From NCBI GenBank assembly GCA_037962975.1, contig CM075675.1:28026501-28090500 (forward strand): a stretch of DNA of 64,000 bases, written 5' to 3'. Both the position numbers and the translations under genes were made by a program. Below, piece after piece: positions 48,866-61,400 of the stretch. Source of the stretch: Clitoria ternatea. Lineage: Eukaryota > Streptophyta > Magnoliopsida > Fabales > Fabaceae. The stretch's first letter is position 1; each line of letters starts with the position of its first letter. The notes beneath the pieces are model-generated. The model made no database searches. It worked only from the letters and a program-made list of their open reading frames with translations, and was not told the DNA's origin.

Positions 48866-49294
48866 TTAAAACAATTGAGGGTACAATTCTCTCATTTTCT
48901 CCTCAATTTCCCAAGTAGCATCCCCATCATCTGTCTGACTCCAAACTACCTTGACCAAAAAGATTTCCTTGCCTCTTAGCTGTTTGAGACGTCGGTCAAC
49001 AATCTTAACCGGTGATGCTTCAAAGGTAAGGTTTTCTTTCAGAACAAATTGATCAGGACTCAGAACATGATCAGGGCTTGGTACATATTTGCGGAGTTGG
49101 GAAACATGAAAGACATTGTGAAGATTTGTTAGCTCAGGTGGCAGAGCAATACGGTACGCATGAGTTCCTATCTTTTGCAAAATCTGATAGGGTCCTACGT
49201 ATCTGGGGCTTAACTTCTTGGCCTTCAAAGCTCTTCCTACTCCAGTGGTAGGAGTAACTTTGAGAAATACATGATCTCCCTCCTCAAATTCCAA
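48866..49294 (-). pseudogene. Chromovirus integrase C-terminus with chromodomain-like segment
   Basis: The frame has the GPY/F-type motif (LSPRYVGPYQILQKIG), LHNVFHVSQLRKYVP, then ILDRRLKQLRGKEI-like sequence and LVKVVW..D.ATWEIEE.M, a chromodomain-type tail of Tekay-like chromoviruses. It is separated from the integrase core by a frameshift near 49310, so it is not a free-standing gene. Confidence 0.88.
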
Positions 49295-50388
49295 TGGCTT
49301 CCGACGTTTGTCGTAGTAACTCTTTTGTCTATAGCCTTCATTGCCATTTGGATCTTTTGGACTTGTTCTGTAGTCTTCTGAACAATCTCTGGTCCAATTA
49401 TCGTCTTTTCACCAGTCTCATACCAACATAAAGGTGTACGACATTTTCTTCCATACAAAGCTTCATAGGGGGCCATTCCGATGCTGGCATGGTAGCTGTT
49501 GTTGTAAGTGAACTCAACAAGTGGAAGATATTCTTGCCAACTTCCCCCATGTTCTAGGACACAAAGACGTAACAGATCTTCAAGAGTCTTGATTGTCCTT
49601 TCTGATTGTCCGTCTGTCTGTGGATGATATGCGGAACTTAACTTTAGGCGAGTTCCTAGAGCTTGTTGCAGGCTCTTCCAAAATTGTGATGTGAAACGAG
49701 GATCTCGGTCAGACACAATTGCAGTGGGTGTTCCATGTAATCGTACGATTTCCTTGATATAGATCTGGGTGAGTTTCTCTAGAGAGTACTTCATATTGAT
49801 AGGAATGAAGTGAGCGGTCTTTGTTAATCGATCCACGATTACCCAAATAGCATCATATCCAGCGGATGTTCTGGGAAGTCCAGTCACGAAGTCCATAGCA
49901 ATCTTATCCCATTTCCATTCTGGAATTTCTAAAGGTCGAAGGGTCCCACTTGGTCGTTGTTGTTCCGCCTTTACCTTCTGACACATCAGGCAAGCTGTCA
50001 CATACTCAGCGATATCCTTTTTCATTCCTTGCCACCAGAATAATTTCTTCAAGTCCTGATACATCTTGGTCGATCCTGGGTGGATACTGTATTTACTTTT
50101 GTGAGATTCATCAAGGATGGATCTTTTAAGATCTGTGTTGACTGGAATACAGAGCCTCTGTTGATACCTGATCACCCCATGTTCATCCTTGCTAAATTCG
50201 GAGACTCCTTCTTTTGTTTTTTCTGCTAGATCTTGTAATTCCTGATCATTGACTTGAGCTTCTTTGACTTGTTCCAGAAAATCATTTGAAACTCTTAGCA
50301 TTCCAACCATAAGGCTTCCCCTTTTTGGTGTTACTGCCAGGTTCAAATCGCGAAACTGTTCAATCAATTCCAACTCCTTTGTCATCAT
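49237..50388 (-). pseudogene. Chromovirus integrase core
   Basis: Zinc-binding HPGSTKMYQDLKKLFWW..C..CQ, then catalytic DDE regions: MDFVTGLPRTSAGYDAIWVIVDRLTK, IVSDRDPRFTSQFW and YHPQTDGQSERTIKTLEDLLR. It continues in frame with RNase H upstream but for two stops (50491-50493 and 50455-50457). A frameshift near 49310 cuts it from its C-terminal domain. Confidence 0.93.
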
Positions 50389-50490
50389 ATATGATAGGCG
50401 TAAAGCCTTTCTACTGAGTGCATCATCTACAACATTTGCCTTTCCAGGGTGATATCAGAGTTCAAAATCATAATCCTTAATGAATTTCAT

Positions 50491-51648
50491 CTATCTACGT
50501 TGTCGCATATTCAACTCTTTCTGGTCGAATAGATACTTCAAGCTTTTATGATCACTGAAGACTTCAAAGTATGTGCCATACAAGTAGTGTCTCCAGATTT
50601 TCAAGGCAAACACAACTGCAGCTAATTCCAAGTCATGTGTAGGATAATTGACTTCATGTGGTCTTAGCTGTCGTAAAGCATAAGCAACAACCTTTCTTTC
50701 TTGCATTAGGACACATCCTAGCCCTTGTCTTGACGCATCACAATACACTTCATAGGGCTTGGCAGGATCTGGCAAAATCAAGACAGGTGCACTAGTGAGT
50801 CGTTGGCGTAACTCCGTAAAACTGCTTTCACATTTATCGGTCCATTCAAATGGTTGATCTTTACGAGTCAATCTAGTTAAAGGTGCTGCAATTCGAGAGA
50901 AATTCTCGATGAATCGACGATAGTATCCAGCAAGTCCAAGGAAACTGCGAATTTCTGTCACATTCTTGGGTTGTTCCCAATTTAGTACGGCTTCTACCTT
51001 TGTAGGATCCACAGCAATTCCCTCTTTAGAGATGACATATCCCAAAAATTTCACTTTTGTCAACCAGAATTCGCATTTTGAAAACTTGGCATACAATTGC
51101 CTTGCACGCAAAGTATTTAGAACAATTCGGAGATGCTCCTCGTGTTCCTCATGGCTCTTGGAGTAGACGAGAATGTCGTCAATGAATACAACTACGAATT
51201 TGTCCAAGTACTCATGGAAGATTCGATTCATGTATCCCATAAAAACTGCAGGTGCATTGGTAACTCCAAAGGGCATAACAAGATACTCATAGTGCCCATA
51301 TCGTGTCCTGAATGCTGTTTTGGGTACATCATCTTTCTTCACCCTGATTTGATGATAGCCTGACCGTAGATCAATCTTTGAGAAAATAGTGGCTCCTCGT
51401 AATTGGTCCATCAAATCATCAATCCTTGGAAGAGGGTATCGGTTCTTGATCGTAGCTTTATTCAACTGACGATAGTCAACACATAACCGCATGTTGCCAT
51501 CCTTCTTTTTGACTAGAAGAACTGGTGCTCCCCAAGGTGAGACACTGAGTCTAATCATTCCTTTCTCTAAAAGTTCTTTTATTTGCTCTTTAAGTTCACT
51601 GAGCTCCTTGGGTGACATTCGGTAAGGAGCAATAGAGATTGGTCCCAC
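50491..51648 (-). pseudogene. Chromovirus reverse transcriptase and RNase H
   Basis: RT motifs in order: SPWGAPVLLVKKKDG, MRLCVDYRQLNKATIKNRYP, FSKIDLRSGYHQI, FGVTNAPAVFM and the catalytic VVFIDDILVYS. FLGYVISKEGIAVDP and the RNase H residues of VYCDASRQGLGCVL and DLELAAVVFALKIWRHYL follow. It is in the same frame as protease, separated by one TGA at 51682-51684 (ELPPE*EIEFS), which looks like a CGA to TGA change. It ends in a TAG that replaces a Trp before MKFIKDYDFEL. Confidence 0.94.
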
Positions 51649-51681
51649 GCCCGGTATAATGTCAATACTGAACTCAATTTC

Positions 51682-52200
51682 TCATTCTGGAGGTAGCTCA
51701 CGTATATCATCAGGAAAAACTTCTGGGAATTCTTGAACAACAGGAATCTGATCAATTTGAGGAGTGGCCTTACTTTCAGTTTTAGTAAGGATCATGTATA
51801 GTTGGACTTCCTTTGCTGGAATTACCTTTTCTGAGTCAACAGGACAAGAATCAATGTCTTGATCACAGTGTGATGTAGTAGACCCGAGAGAAATGGATCT
51901 ATTATGACAGTCAATTAGAATATAGTTGGCAGCAAGCCAATTCATTCCTAGAACAATATCTAGATTAATCAAAGGCAAACATATCAGATCTACTTGATAA
52001 GTTTTTCCTTCGATGTTGAGTGGGCATTTTGAACACATGTAAGAAGGGCAAATGGGATTATTAGCAGCAGTTGTGACAATCATCTGATTGGGCAGAGAGG
52101 TTGTAGGAAGCTTTAAATGTTTTACACAATTCTCAGATATGAAAGAGTGAGTGGCTCCTGAATCATATAATACATTCAATAGAGTGCTTCCTATAAACAT
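51682..52200 (-). pseudogene. Chromovirus aspartic protease
   Basis: The retropepsin motif LYDSGATHSFI is near the N end, and LDIVLGMNWLAANY with DCHNRSI is downstream, as in gypsy proteases. It is fused in frame to RT apart from the stop at 51682. A one-base frame change near 52205 separates it from gag. Confidence 0.92.
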
Positions 52201-53288
52201 GTACCTTGCACAAGGTCGTTCCCTTGTGATATTTCCGCACCATTCATAGTAAAAACTCTGGCATTTCCTCCCTGTCTTCCTGTCGAGCCATTCCCAGGCC
52301 TTCTAGGATTATTGTTCTGATTGAAGTTGTTGCCGCGGTGAACATTCTGCATCCTTGGGGCATTGTTTGTAGAGGTGTTTGTAGCAGATCCTCCACTTCC
52401 TTGACCCGTAGGTCGTACTGCCTGCCTTTGAGTCACTTCTTGTTGGTTGTTATTATTTCTATACCAACAGTCAGCATCACGATGTCCAATCCGTCCACAA
52501 ATTGTGCAGACTTTACCTCTTTGGTTCCCCTGATCCCTTGAAGAATTTCGGTTGGCTGAATAAGGTGGTCGAGAGTAGGGTCGATCTGCTCGAAAATCCC
52601 TCCTTTGTGGTTTGTCTGGCATACGTCGTTTTGGCCTATGATTAGACATTCCAGGTCGTCGAAGATTAGAGGTATTCTCAAAGATGCGGCATCTGTCAAC
52701 CAAAGTAGTAAATTGAGTAATTTGTTGACAACATATAGCTTGGCGAATTTCTTATCGTAACCCTGCTTCAAATTTTGCACATCTTGACGCTTCTCCCATG
52801 TGGGTGTAGTAGGGACAACATTTTACCAACTCATCAAACTTAGCAGCGTACTCCCCTACAGTCATATTGCCTTGTTTCAGATTAAAGAGCTCCTACTCTT
52901 TCTGCCTCCTTATGTCTTCAGGGAAATATTTAGCGAGAAACTCTGTCTTGAATCGTCCCCAAGTAATGACATGTCCTTCAGTTGCTAATCTAATTCTGGC
53001 ATGAGTCCACCAGTGCTCTGCTTCTCCAACCATCATGAAGACAGCAAAAGTTATTCTGTCCTCATCAGGGCATCGTATAGCAGCAAAAATATTTTCAAGA
53101 TGTTCAATCCATAATTGTGCTCCTTCTGGATCAAAGCCTCCTTTGAATTGAGTAGGATTATTCCTCTGGAAGTCAGCTAATCCTTGGCTTTGCCTAGTAG
53201 AAGAATGAGGTAACTCTTGGCGTTCTATTACCTCCACAATTCTGGTAAGAAGATCCTCCATCACATGATCGTTATTTCGGCGTGCCAT
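52191..53288 (-). pseudogene. Chromovirus gag (broken)
   Basis: Starts MARRNNDHVMEDLLTR at 53288. The retrotransposon gag core (FDPEGAQLWIEHLENIF, WGRFKTEFLAKYFPEDIRRQKE) is followed by stops at 52893-52895 (TAG) and 52752-52754 (TAA), both in frame. It then runs through an Arg/Asn/Pro-rich basic region with the zinc knuckle CTICGRIGHRDADC. The matching primer site lies 165 bp upstream. Confidence 0.9.
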
Positions 53289-53453
53289 TGGAATTTTGCT
53301 GAAAGAATATCAACAAAAATATTCAAGATGTATGTTATGTGGAGAATTCCACATAGGAAATTTAGTCTTAGGAGTGTTATGGACTGTTCAATATTTCTAT
53401 CAGAGTACGTGGAAACCTAATGGTCCATTTCCCAAGTTTAATGAATCGACTAT

Positions 53454-53465
53454 GCTCTGATACCA
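53454..53465 (-). other. Primer binding site of the chromovirus
   Basis: The minus strand reads TGGTATCAGAGC, 4 bp from the end of the 5' LTR, an exact tRNA-iMet match. Confidence 0.93.
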
Positions 53466-53469
53466 CCAA

Positions 53470-56400
53470 TGTAACACCCTCAGTTAGATAAGACAACCCT
53501 TCTATAGGATCATCCTATTTAACTAAGAGTGTTAACAGTTTTCATAAAAAATGAATTTTTTTTAATAAAAAGATGGCAGATCAGTGGAAGCAAATAGTGA
53601 ATATATCACATAGTCATTCACAAACTTACAAATAATTGTACTCATAACAGAATGGGGCACGCAGGCACCCTTAAATATTATACAGTCATTCGGTGTCTGA
53701 TTATCATAATAAATATTCAATCTATATAAATTCTATCTTTAACGATCGTTCTCAGTGGGTTCAGCATATTGCTGTTCTTCATATCGGGTTCTTGATTTCC
53801 TAATTCCTCTGAAAATTGTCAACAGTAAGGGTGAGTATAACCCAAGACCCTGATGGTTAATCCGGTGCGGACATAATCCAGTTAACATACAATATCACAT
53901 AAATCATACAATTAGCATATTCACAATTATAACAATCAAGCATGTTGTCATGGAATGCATGAGTTGAATTTATTATGATTTATCTTTGGTTAAGTCTCAT
54001 GATGCATGTGGGCCCAATAAATCATTTCTTCATCTCATTCTTTGGAATATCTCCATTCCATTCTAGAGCGATCAGGGTCCGCCCAAGTTCCCATAAGGTA
54101 CAAATGAACTCATTGGTTCTCATCATTGATTTATATATTCTTGGAACTTGGATCCCTACGATCATAGTTACACTCCGTCATTTAGTCAAAGTACACTAGA
54201 ATTGCATCGTCTCACCCGGCTATCAGGCGCGATTCTGATGCCATTGGGTTTCCGTTCCAGTTGTACTCCCGAGATCCTCTTGGGGATCGAACGTGAATGT
54301 CCTCCATTGTACCAAGTGTATGCTCTAGATTTTCTTCTTTAGAAAATATTTTCATGATGCGGAATGCATTCTTTTTGTCTTTTGATTCTTTGGGTATTTA
54401 TGTGTTTCCAGACTCATCATACATATTCATAAGCTCTTGAATCTCATCAATTATTTAGACGTGGTAAGTCATTTTATTGTTGTATTTGAGAAAGTATATC
54501 AACTATTTACGGGTTGAAATTATACTTTGTAAAGAGTAAAATAATATATTCCTTATTTAATTACTTATATCTAAAGTAATAATAATAATACTAATTAATA
54601 ATAGTAAGAATAACAATAATAATAATAATAAGATTCATAATATTGGTAACAATAGTAATAATAATAGAAATAAGAATGATAATAATAAGTGTAATGTCCT
54701 AATAATTTAGAAAGAATTAAGAAAGAGTTTCTAAATAAAAATTCAAGTGAAAAGTATGAAAAACAAGGTTTTTTCGAGTAGGACAAGGGTAATTCCGAGT
54801 GGAATAAGCATGATTCCGAGTGGAATCATACTGAGAGAGGTTTTCTAAGTGAACTGGTTAAAAATCCGAGTGAAATTGTACTGGCAAGCTGTTTTCCGAC
54901 TGAAACAGGTCTGATTCCGAGTAAAAATGAGTTTGAATCTGAGTAAAAATGATTTTCAGAGTAAAATGGTTTAATTCCGAGTGAAATAGATACTGGAAAG
55001 GATTTTCTAAGTGAAATACCTTAAATTCTGAATGAAAATGAATTTCTGCGTGAGATAAAATATGATTACGAGTGACATCAGTCTGAAAGGAGTTTTCTGA
55101 GTAAAAATGTTTGTGAGTCCGAGTGAAAATAAGTCTCTGAGTGAAATAAAATAGGATTCCGAGTGGAATTAGTCTGAAAGGAGCTTTCTGAGTGAAAATA
55201 AGATAAGTTCCGAGTGAAACATGAGTTTACCGAGTGAAATTAGTTGAAAAGAGTTCTGTCTGAAATATATAATGGTTTACCGAATGAAATCGTGTGAAAC
55301 TGATTGGATTTATATAAAACTGATTGAATTTACATAAAACTGATTGAATTTACATAAAACTAATTGAATATACATAAAACTGATTGAATTTACATAAAAC
55401 CGAGCTTATTATCATTTATTACATCTCCTGTTTACAATTCTCTACTGGAATACACATAAACACATATGATACTTAATATTTTCATAATTCAGCATCGAAC
55501 ATATTCACTCAATCATCAAAATTTATCATAATCAATACAGATAATCAAACGTATTCATTGAATCATGAATTATACAACCAATTGAACATGTTCATAGTAA
55601 TAAAAATGTATATAAACATACATAAAATCAAAGCATGCTAATCAACAATTCCTGAACCTGTCCTGGAAAGGTGGGGAATAAGATTCCTTAACCCTTTCCT
55701 TCACACGGTTTTCCCACAGAGCACCCAAGAATATACCCCTTTACCTTAATGGAGTTCCTGGACGAGGATAAAATGTTCCCTTCACTGTCCTGCTTCAGAT
55801 CCGAGTGAGAGGGAAAAGAAAAGAGAGAAAGAACTTTGTGCGAAGAAGAAGAAATAGAGAGTGTTTTTTGCTAAGTTCTTTTGGGTCTGAAAATTTCAGA
55901 CTTGCAATGAGTTCTGTGTTGATTTAATAATGAGAAAGGAGACAAGTGGGGGACAACTTTTTGTGAGTGGGCTGTTGGTGGACTGTTAGTGGAGATAATG
56001 GAAACTTTTGACTTATTTCACTGTCAGCTTTGCATTAATGGGATTAGTGACATATTAAAATATATAAAGTGATCTGAGTGGAGTTAAAAGGTGTTCGGTG
56101 TTGGAGGATTTGAAGAGGTCGGTTATGGAGTGAGGTCGGTTTTTAGGTGAGGGACGGTGTGGAGTAAAGAAGTAGAGGACGGTATGTGAGGGATTTAATG
56201 GACACCGTCTGTGAAAGAGGTCGGTATTGTGGTGTGGAAAGAAAGGCTGTTGTGTGGCTACGAAGAGGTCGGTTTTGATGAACACCTAGCTCGGAATTCT
56301 TCTAAAACCGACTCAACACTTGCTTTCTCACTCGGTAAAATCAATCAGTGCTGACTCCTATCTTACTTGGCCTTTCACTCGGTATTATATCCCAAATCCG

Positions 56401-57232
56401 AGTTGTTTCTGATGGTTCTCACTCGGTTAATTCATCCTAAAATCGTGTCTGCTCGTAGTCAGTCTCACTCGGTAATTTCAAACCAATCCGAGTCATCTCA
56501 GTAAGTCTCACTCGGAATTGGCTTATATACTTAAGACACTCAGTAAGGTTCTCATCCACAATTAACCAATCTCTACTCAGAACTAGTCCAGTAGAGTATA
56601 TCTCACTCGGGAGAGGAGTCATACCCATAGACTCACTCGGTTTCTACCATTTTCCACTCGGTTTCCTAATCATACACATACGAAACAATTCGGAATCCTT
56701 CCCAAATAATTCAACAACACATTCCAGTCGGTAGGAAGCATCAAATCAACATAAACATAAGTATATATGTACTCTTTCACTCGAAATACTGCAATCAGAG
56801 AAGTTCCCTTCGGAAAAAGAAGCATTTGGCAAGGTATGACTCGGAAACGAGTCATTCTAGGGTGTTTTGACTCGGAATTTCACCCAGAAGTGGTTCTCTT
56901 GAACACACTTCACTCAGAATTGCTTCTCAGGTCAGGACTCCACTCGGTGGTAGCCCTCTCAGTCATGTTTTACTCGGAAAATATGACACTGACTCGGAAT
57001 TCCATCCTTCACTCGGAATTCCTCTCTGTTACTCGGAACAGAGCCCTTTTCACTCGGAATTTGCATAATTTCGTTAATGGTCTATATAAATTCCATTTTT
57101 ATGCACAAAAATGACATTTCTGAGATACCACAGACCATCAACAGGGTATATATTGACTTATTCTTACTTACAAACCTTCCATAATTCAAAAATTTCAAGG
57201 GTAAAACTGTTTCTAAAAACAGGGATGTTACA
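53470..57232 (-). repeat. 5' LTR of the chromovirus
   Basis: 3763 bp, opposed motif arrays at 54770-55290 and 56290-57065. Relative to the 3' LTR and LTR C it lacks about 25 bp near 57015. Its AGGTAAG is changed to AGGTAAA near 55740. Confidence 0.95.
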
Positions 57233-57237
57233 TGGAA

Positions 57238-57770
57238 CACCTCTCACGAGCAATTCACTACATTGGATTTCCCACACGCAGATCCCTCATGGTAGATCTC
57301 CCTGACTGGAGTCAATAACAATCAAAGTCGGGTAGAGCATGCAGGAAGCGTCGGGGCATACTTGCCATATACCTACAGAGAGTGTCAAAAATGTTTGCGA
57401 TCATATCAACTTTATCTGCCTTTTATGAAATTCGTACTAACACACACCATATAAGACATTATCACCACTTAAGTCTATAAATACCACATGATTACTTATT
57501 ATTAAAGTACATTCACCAACCGCGCTTAAGCTCTAATATTGATTTATCCAGTATTGACTTAGCATCGGGGTGTCTTTGTAGGTAGCACCCTATTTCACCC
57601 TAAAACGTGAAATACTAGTGTATTGACTGAACAAAATCCCGACTAGACTCTTAGATCCCCACTAGACTAAGAGAGGTAATATCGCATCTGTATTGGACCA
57701 ATGTAACATAAAAGAGAGAGATTAACCATGTATATCAATACCAAAAGTTTTGTCCTATGTACTAGATAAA
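57238..57770 (+). repeat. Tat/Ogre-like LTR, right part (R-U5)
   Basis: Continuation of 35422-36186 after the chromovirus insertion. Clear alignment with 22285-22860, including TCTATAAATACCA near 57475 and GGTGTCTTTGTAGGT near 57570. Its 3' boundary near the final ACTAGATA is approximate. Confidence 0.55.
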
Positions 57771-58479
57771 TTAGATTCTATTTTTATTGTTTTTAGAGGA
57801 AAAAACATTAATATTAAAAAAATAAAATAAATGTTGTTAACTTTTGTAACATAATCACTTATATTTCTATTTTAATCTTATATCTTTCTTTTTTATTAGG
57901 CTAATAAAATTACGCGTTGTTAAAAGGGTAAAATTGGTGAGAAAAACACATTACACATGTCACTTTCAACAAAGATTCATTTTTATCTATAGATAATAGT
58001 GATTGAAAACAATAATAATGGGTATTATTATCCTTCCAATTTAGTATAATATTATTTTCTCACTTTATTTCATATCAATCAAACATCTATTTTATCATAT
58101 TTTTTCGTACTAATTATTTCTTATATTTTTTTTCTTTTCTTTCTCACTTTTCTTGACTAGACCATAAATAGAATGTGTGTAGATAAATAAATGTATGTGC
58201 AGAGACAAATTAGTTAAATTTCATTATCTTTGAAGCGAATCTCAGCCGAAACATGAAGCTAGAGATTTTGTGTTAGGGATTGTGTAGAAAGAATAATCAT
58301 AATTCATTAAGTAATAAGTATAAAATAAAGCTAACAAATAAGGAAAAAGAAAGGGCCAATTAAATTCTTGGTGCCCCAAAAGTTATGATTCATACATAAA
58401 TGAATATGATGTTCCAACACCAAAAGCAAACACACACATTAATGAATATGTCCAATCAAAAAGAATTAATTAATGTGCA
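57771..58479. other. AT-rich spacer downstream of the GT14 gene
   Basis: No gene seen. The right part probably includes the 3' untranslated region and terminator of the GT14 gene, which runs leftwards. Confidence 0.45.
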
Positions 58480-61400
58480 TCAATCGAATTGCATGATCTT
58501 AGGAGCAAATCTCAAGAGTCTATCCAAAGCATGAGGGGTGAATTTCCTTGCAAACAAATGACAAACATTGGTGCTATGTCCATTGTACTCACATGAGCTT
58601 CCATACCTTAAATAGTTCAAAAAATCAATAGTCACATCGGGTCGTATATACTTTGAAGGATGAGGTCCACCCCTTGACCAATCAACCCAAGTCAAAGTCC
58701 TATTAGAATTTCTCTTCCAAAATTTGATGCTAACCAATGTGGGCAAGTAGTGCTCATCACTATAGCATTGAGGATTGCAATACTTCTTGAACACTGGGAA
58801 ATATTGGCGGTCAGAAACTATCTGAAGGGCCAATGCACGGTTTATTTGGAACCATTGGGACCCTTTTCTCCATTGTGAGAGTTTTATAATTGGCCTCATT
58901 TTGGGGCTGTACCTACCACGCCCCACTGGCCCTACAAGATCATAGGCTTCCACAAAAGTTTGGGTTGAGTTCATCAAATAAGTGTAGATTGTGGAAAAAT
59001 TAAACAATGGTATGCATGATTCTGAAAGCAGCACAAAACGTTGGTTAGAGAAATCAAGGAGTGCATTGCCTAGTAGGCGTCTCTCTGCCTCTATCATGCT
59101 ATTCTCACCCCACACTACCTCCTGCATGTCACAAATTAGGAGACAAGTAAGGTCAACCGATTCAATAATAGTCATATATTGTGAATAAGTAAGTTCAATC
59201 GATTCAATAATAGTCATACTCATGTTGAACCATGAACCGATTTGGTGATCGATTTAAGTCAATTCTTAAATACTATCGGTTTAACCACAGTTGAATTTCG
59301 ATTTGCTTAAACTGGTATCTTCACCGGTTCAATGGCCGATCTAATTCTAAAAACATTGGTCATACCTTTTTGGATGAACCGAAAATATACTATAATCGAA
59401 AGTGCATCAACATATAAAAATCACTAAAGTAAGTTTTGTCTTCAAAAAAACATTTTCTATATGCATAAGAGAATTAGAATTTGAATTCAAATTCATGATG
59501 GGTTCTTTTGGTCAACAATGGATATGGGCCATAAAACAAGAATGGGCCCATGCCCATGCTGGGATACGTGTAAAGGTTGGGCCGATGATAAGGCATGTAA
59601 TAAAATAATGTTCTTTGATTACATTGGAAGTTAAGACCTGATTATTTTAAGACAAAAAAAGACCTGATTATTTGATGTTGAAAGAACAATTTTTTTAATT
59701 GATATTATTGTACAGCATGCTAATCAAATCAATAAAAGAAAACTCAACTGATATAACTTTTTCTACTTTCGGGCCCTTCAATGAAAAAATTGATATTAAT
59801 CTCATAGTTTTTCAAATAAATATAATGTACACTAGCTCTAATATACACGAGTTTTGAATATATGTTTACTTTGCTATCTAAACATAAATGAAATGGCAAA
59901 AAGATGCATTTTCTTTTGTCTTTAATTGGATTCGTTTTTGCATGCGAGAGACAAAGTATGTGAAGAAAAGAATTATGAAAAGTTTTATGAGAAAAGTGAG
60001 TTTTGGAAATGAAGAATGGAATCCTCTTGGAAGTACAAAAGGAGTGGAATCAAAGAAAAATATGACCTGTTTCCTTTGAAATCCACATTCCAGGAGCAAT
60101 CAAAAATCTAAATCTATGAAAAAAAAAAAAGTAGGCTTCAGTTGACATAATAGTTCAGTTTTTGTTTTTTCTTACTTATCATCCATGGTATATATATTGA
60201 TCAATATGGATATATCAACATCAACATTTTAAAAACATTAAATAAATTATAACCCCTGGAAAGAAACTTCAATTAATTAATCTTTGAGATTATCAACTAA
60301 AATACGGCAATAATAATAATAATAATTGCATTGGTAATGGTAAAGACATAAACTATCTCATTTTACATATATGACATCAAAAGATCTTATTTAAAGGTCT
60401 TTGGGAGGAATCTTTTGCAGCCTGATTATGAATAATTATTTGTTCTCTCGTCAAACCCTCTTCTTTCAAGCAACCCTTTTTGTGTTGACATGAAGATACC
60501 CCTAGAATTCATTATAATTAACTTAATTGTATAGAAACTAATTAATTAACCCCTAAAAAGTAGCTACTAGTTCAGGTTCATGCAGACAGTTGTTTCCCTA
60601 ATCAGAAGTTTAATTCCTAGAAAGTTATGGATAATATATTGTGCTAGCAATCTACAAAGCAAAATATTTTAGAGTAGGACATGCTTATATAATGTATATT
60701 GTAAAGAAAATCAAGGTATAATACATATGTGTTGAGAAATAGATTAAGTGCCTTTAAAAAAATTACAGGAGTTTGAAAATAAGACATAAAAACATGTAAC
60801 CATATGAAAACATGTTATTAATATTTTTTATAGCAAATTTTAGTTGTTAATTATTTGTTAGAAATATTAATCGGGAAATTTGAACATTCAACCTCTTTTC
60901 TCTCGCCATAATTAGGGTTTGTTTGATACACAATTGAAAAAACAGAGTTATAAAAATGAAAAAAAAATTATATTGTATGAGACAATCAAACCTTCGTTTG
61001 ATCATAGAAGAATTCCTTAATTTAAGATTCATGAAAAATATAGGCAGTAGCAGCGGCATTTTTATGCAGACAAGTCATAACACATGAACGGGAGAGGAAA
61101 CCGTTGTGATAGCCATTAATATGGCGTTCATGAAGGGACACTCGTGTCTAACATCATAACACCATTTTCTCTGTGCTTCACCGCAAAAAGTTAAGAATTC
61201 ATATTCAATGAATATAATTCTTTTATTAGTGAACCAAAAATTTAAATAAATTAGTTGTAAAATTTCATTAAAATTAAAACATTCCTTAAAATTTAATAAA
61301 TCCTTACAAAAAAGATTTTACAAATCATCCATTAATTAAATCCTCATATCAGTTGAATTAGATATAGATAAATAACGAATAAATATAATACTTTGAAAAG

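Larger units (their letters stand above)
36187..57232 (-). mobile_element. Full-length Tekay-like Ty3/gypsy chromovirus carrying a nested copia element
   Basis: LTRs start TGTAACACCC (36187, 53470) and end GATGTTACA (48825, 57232) on the plus strand. The element is flanked by TGGAA (36182-36186 and 57233-57237). On the minus strand the order is 5' LTR, primer site, gag, protease, RT, RNase H, integrase with chromodomain, polypurine tract, 3' LTR. RT before integrase is gypsy order; the C-terminal chromodomain-like segment and long LTRs fit the Tekay (Del) clade. The coding region has about seven disabling changes, so the copy is non-autonomous. A SIRE-like element sits in the 3' LTR. Without it the element is about 12.2 kb. 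Confidence 0.94.
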
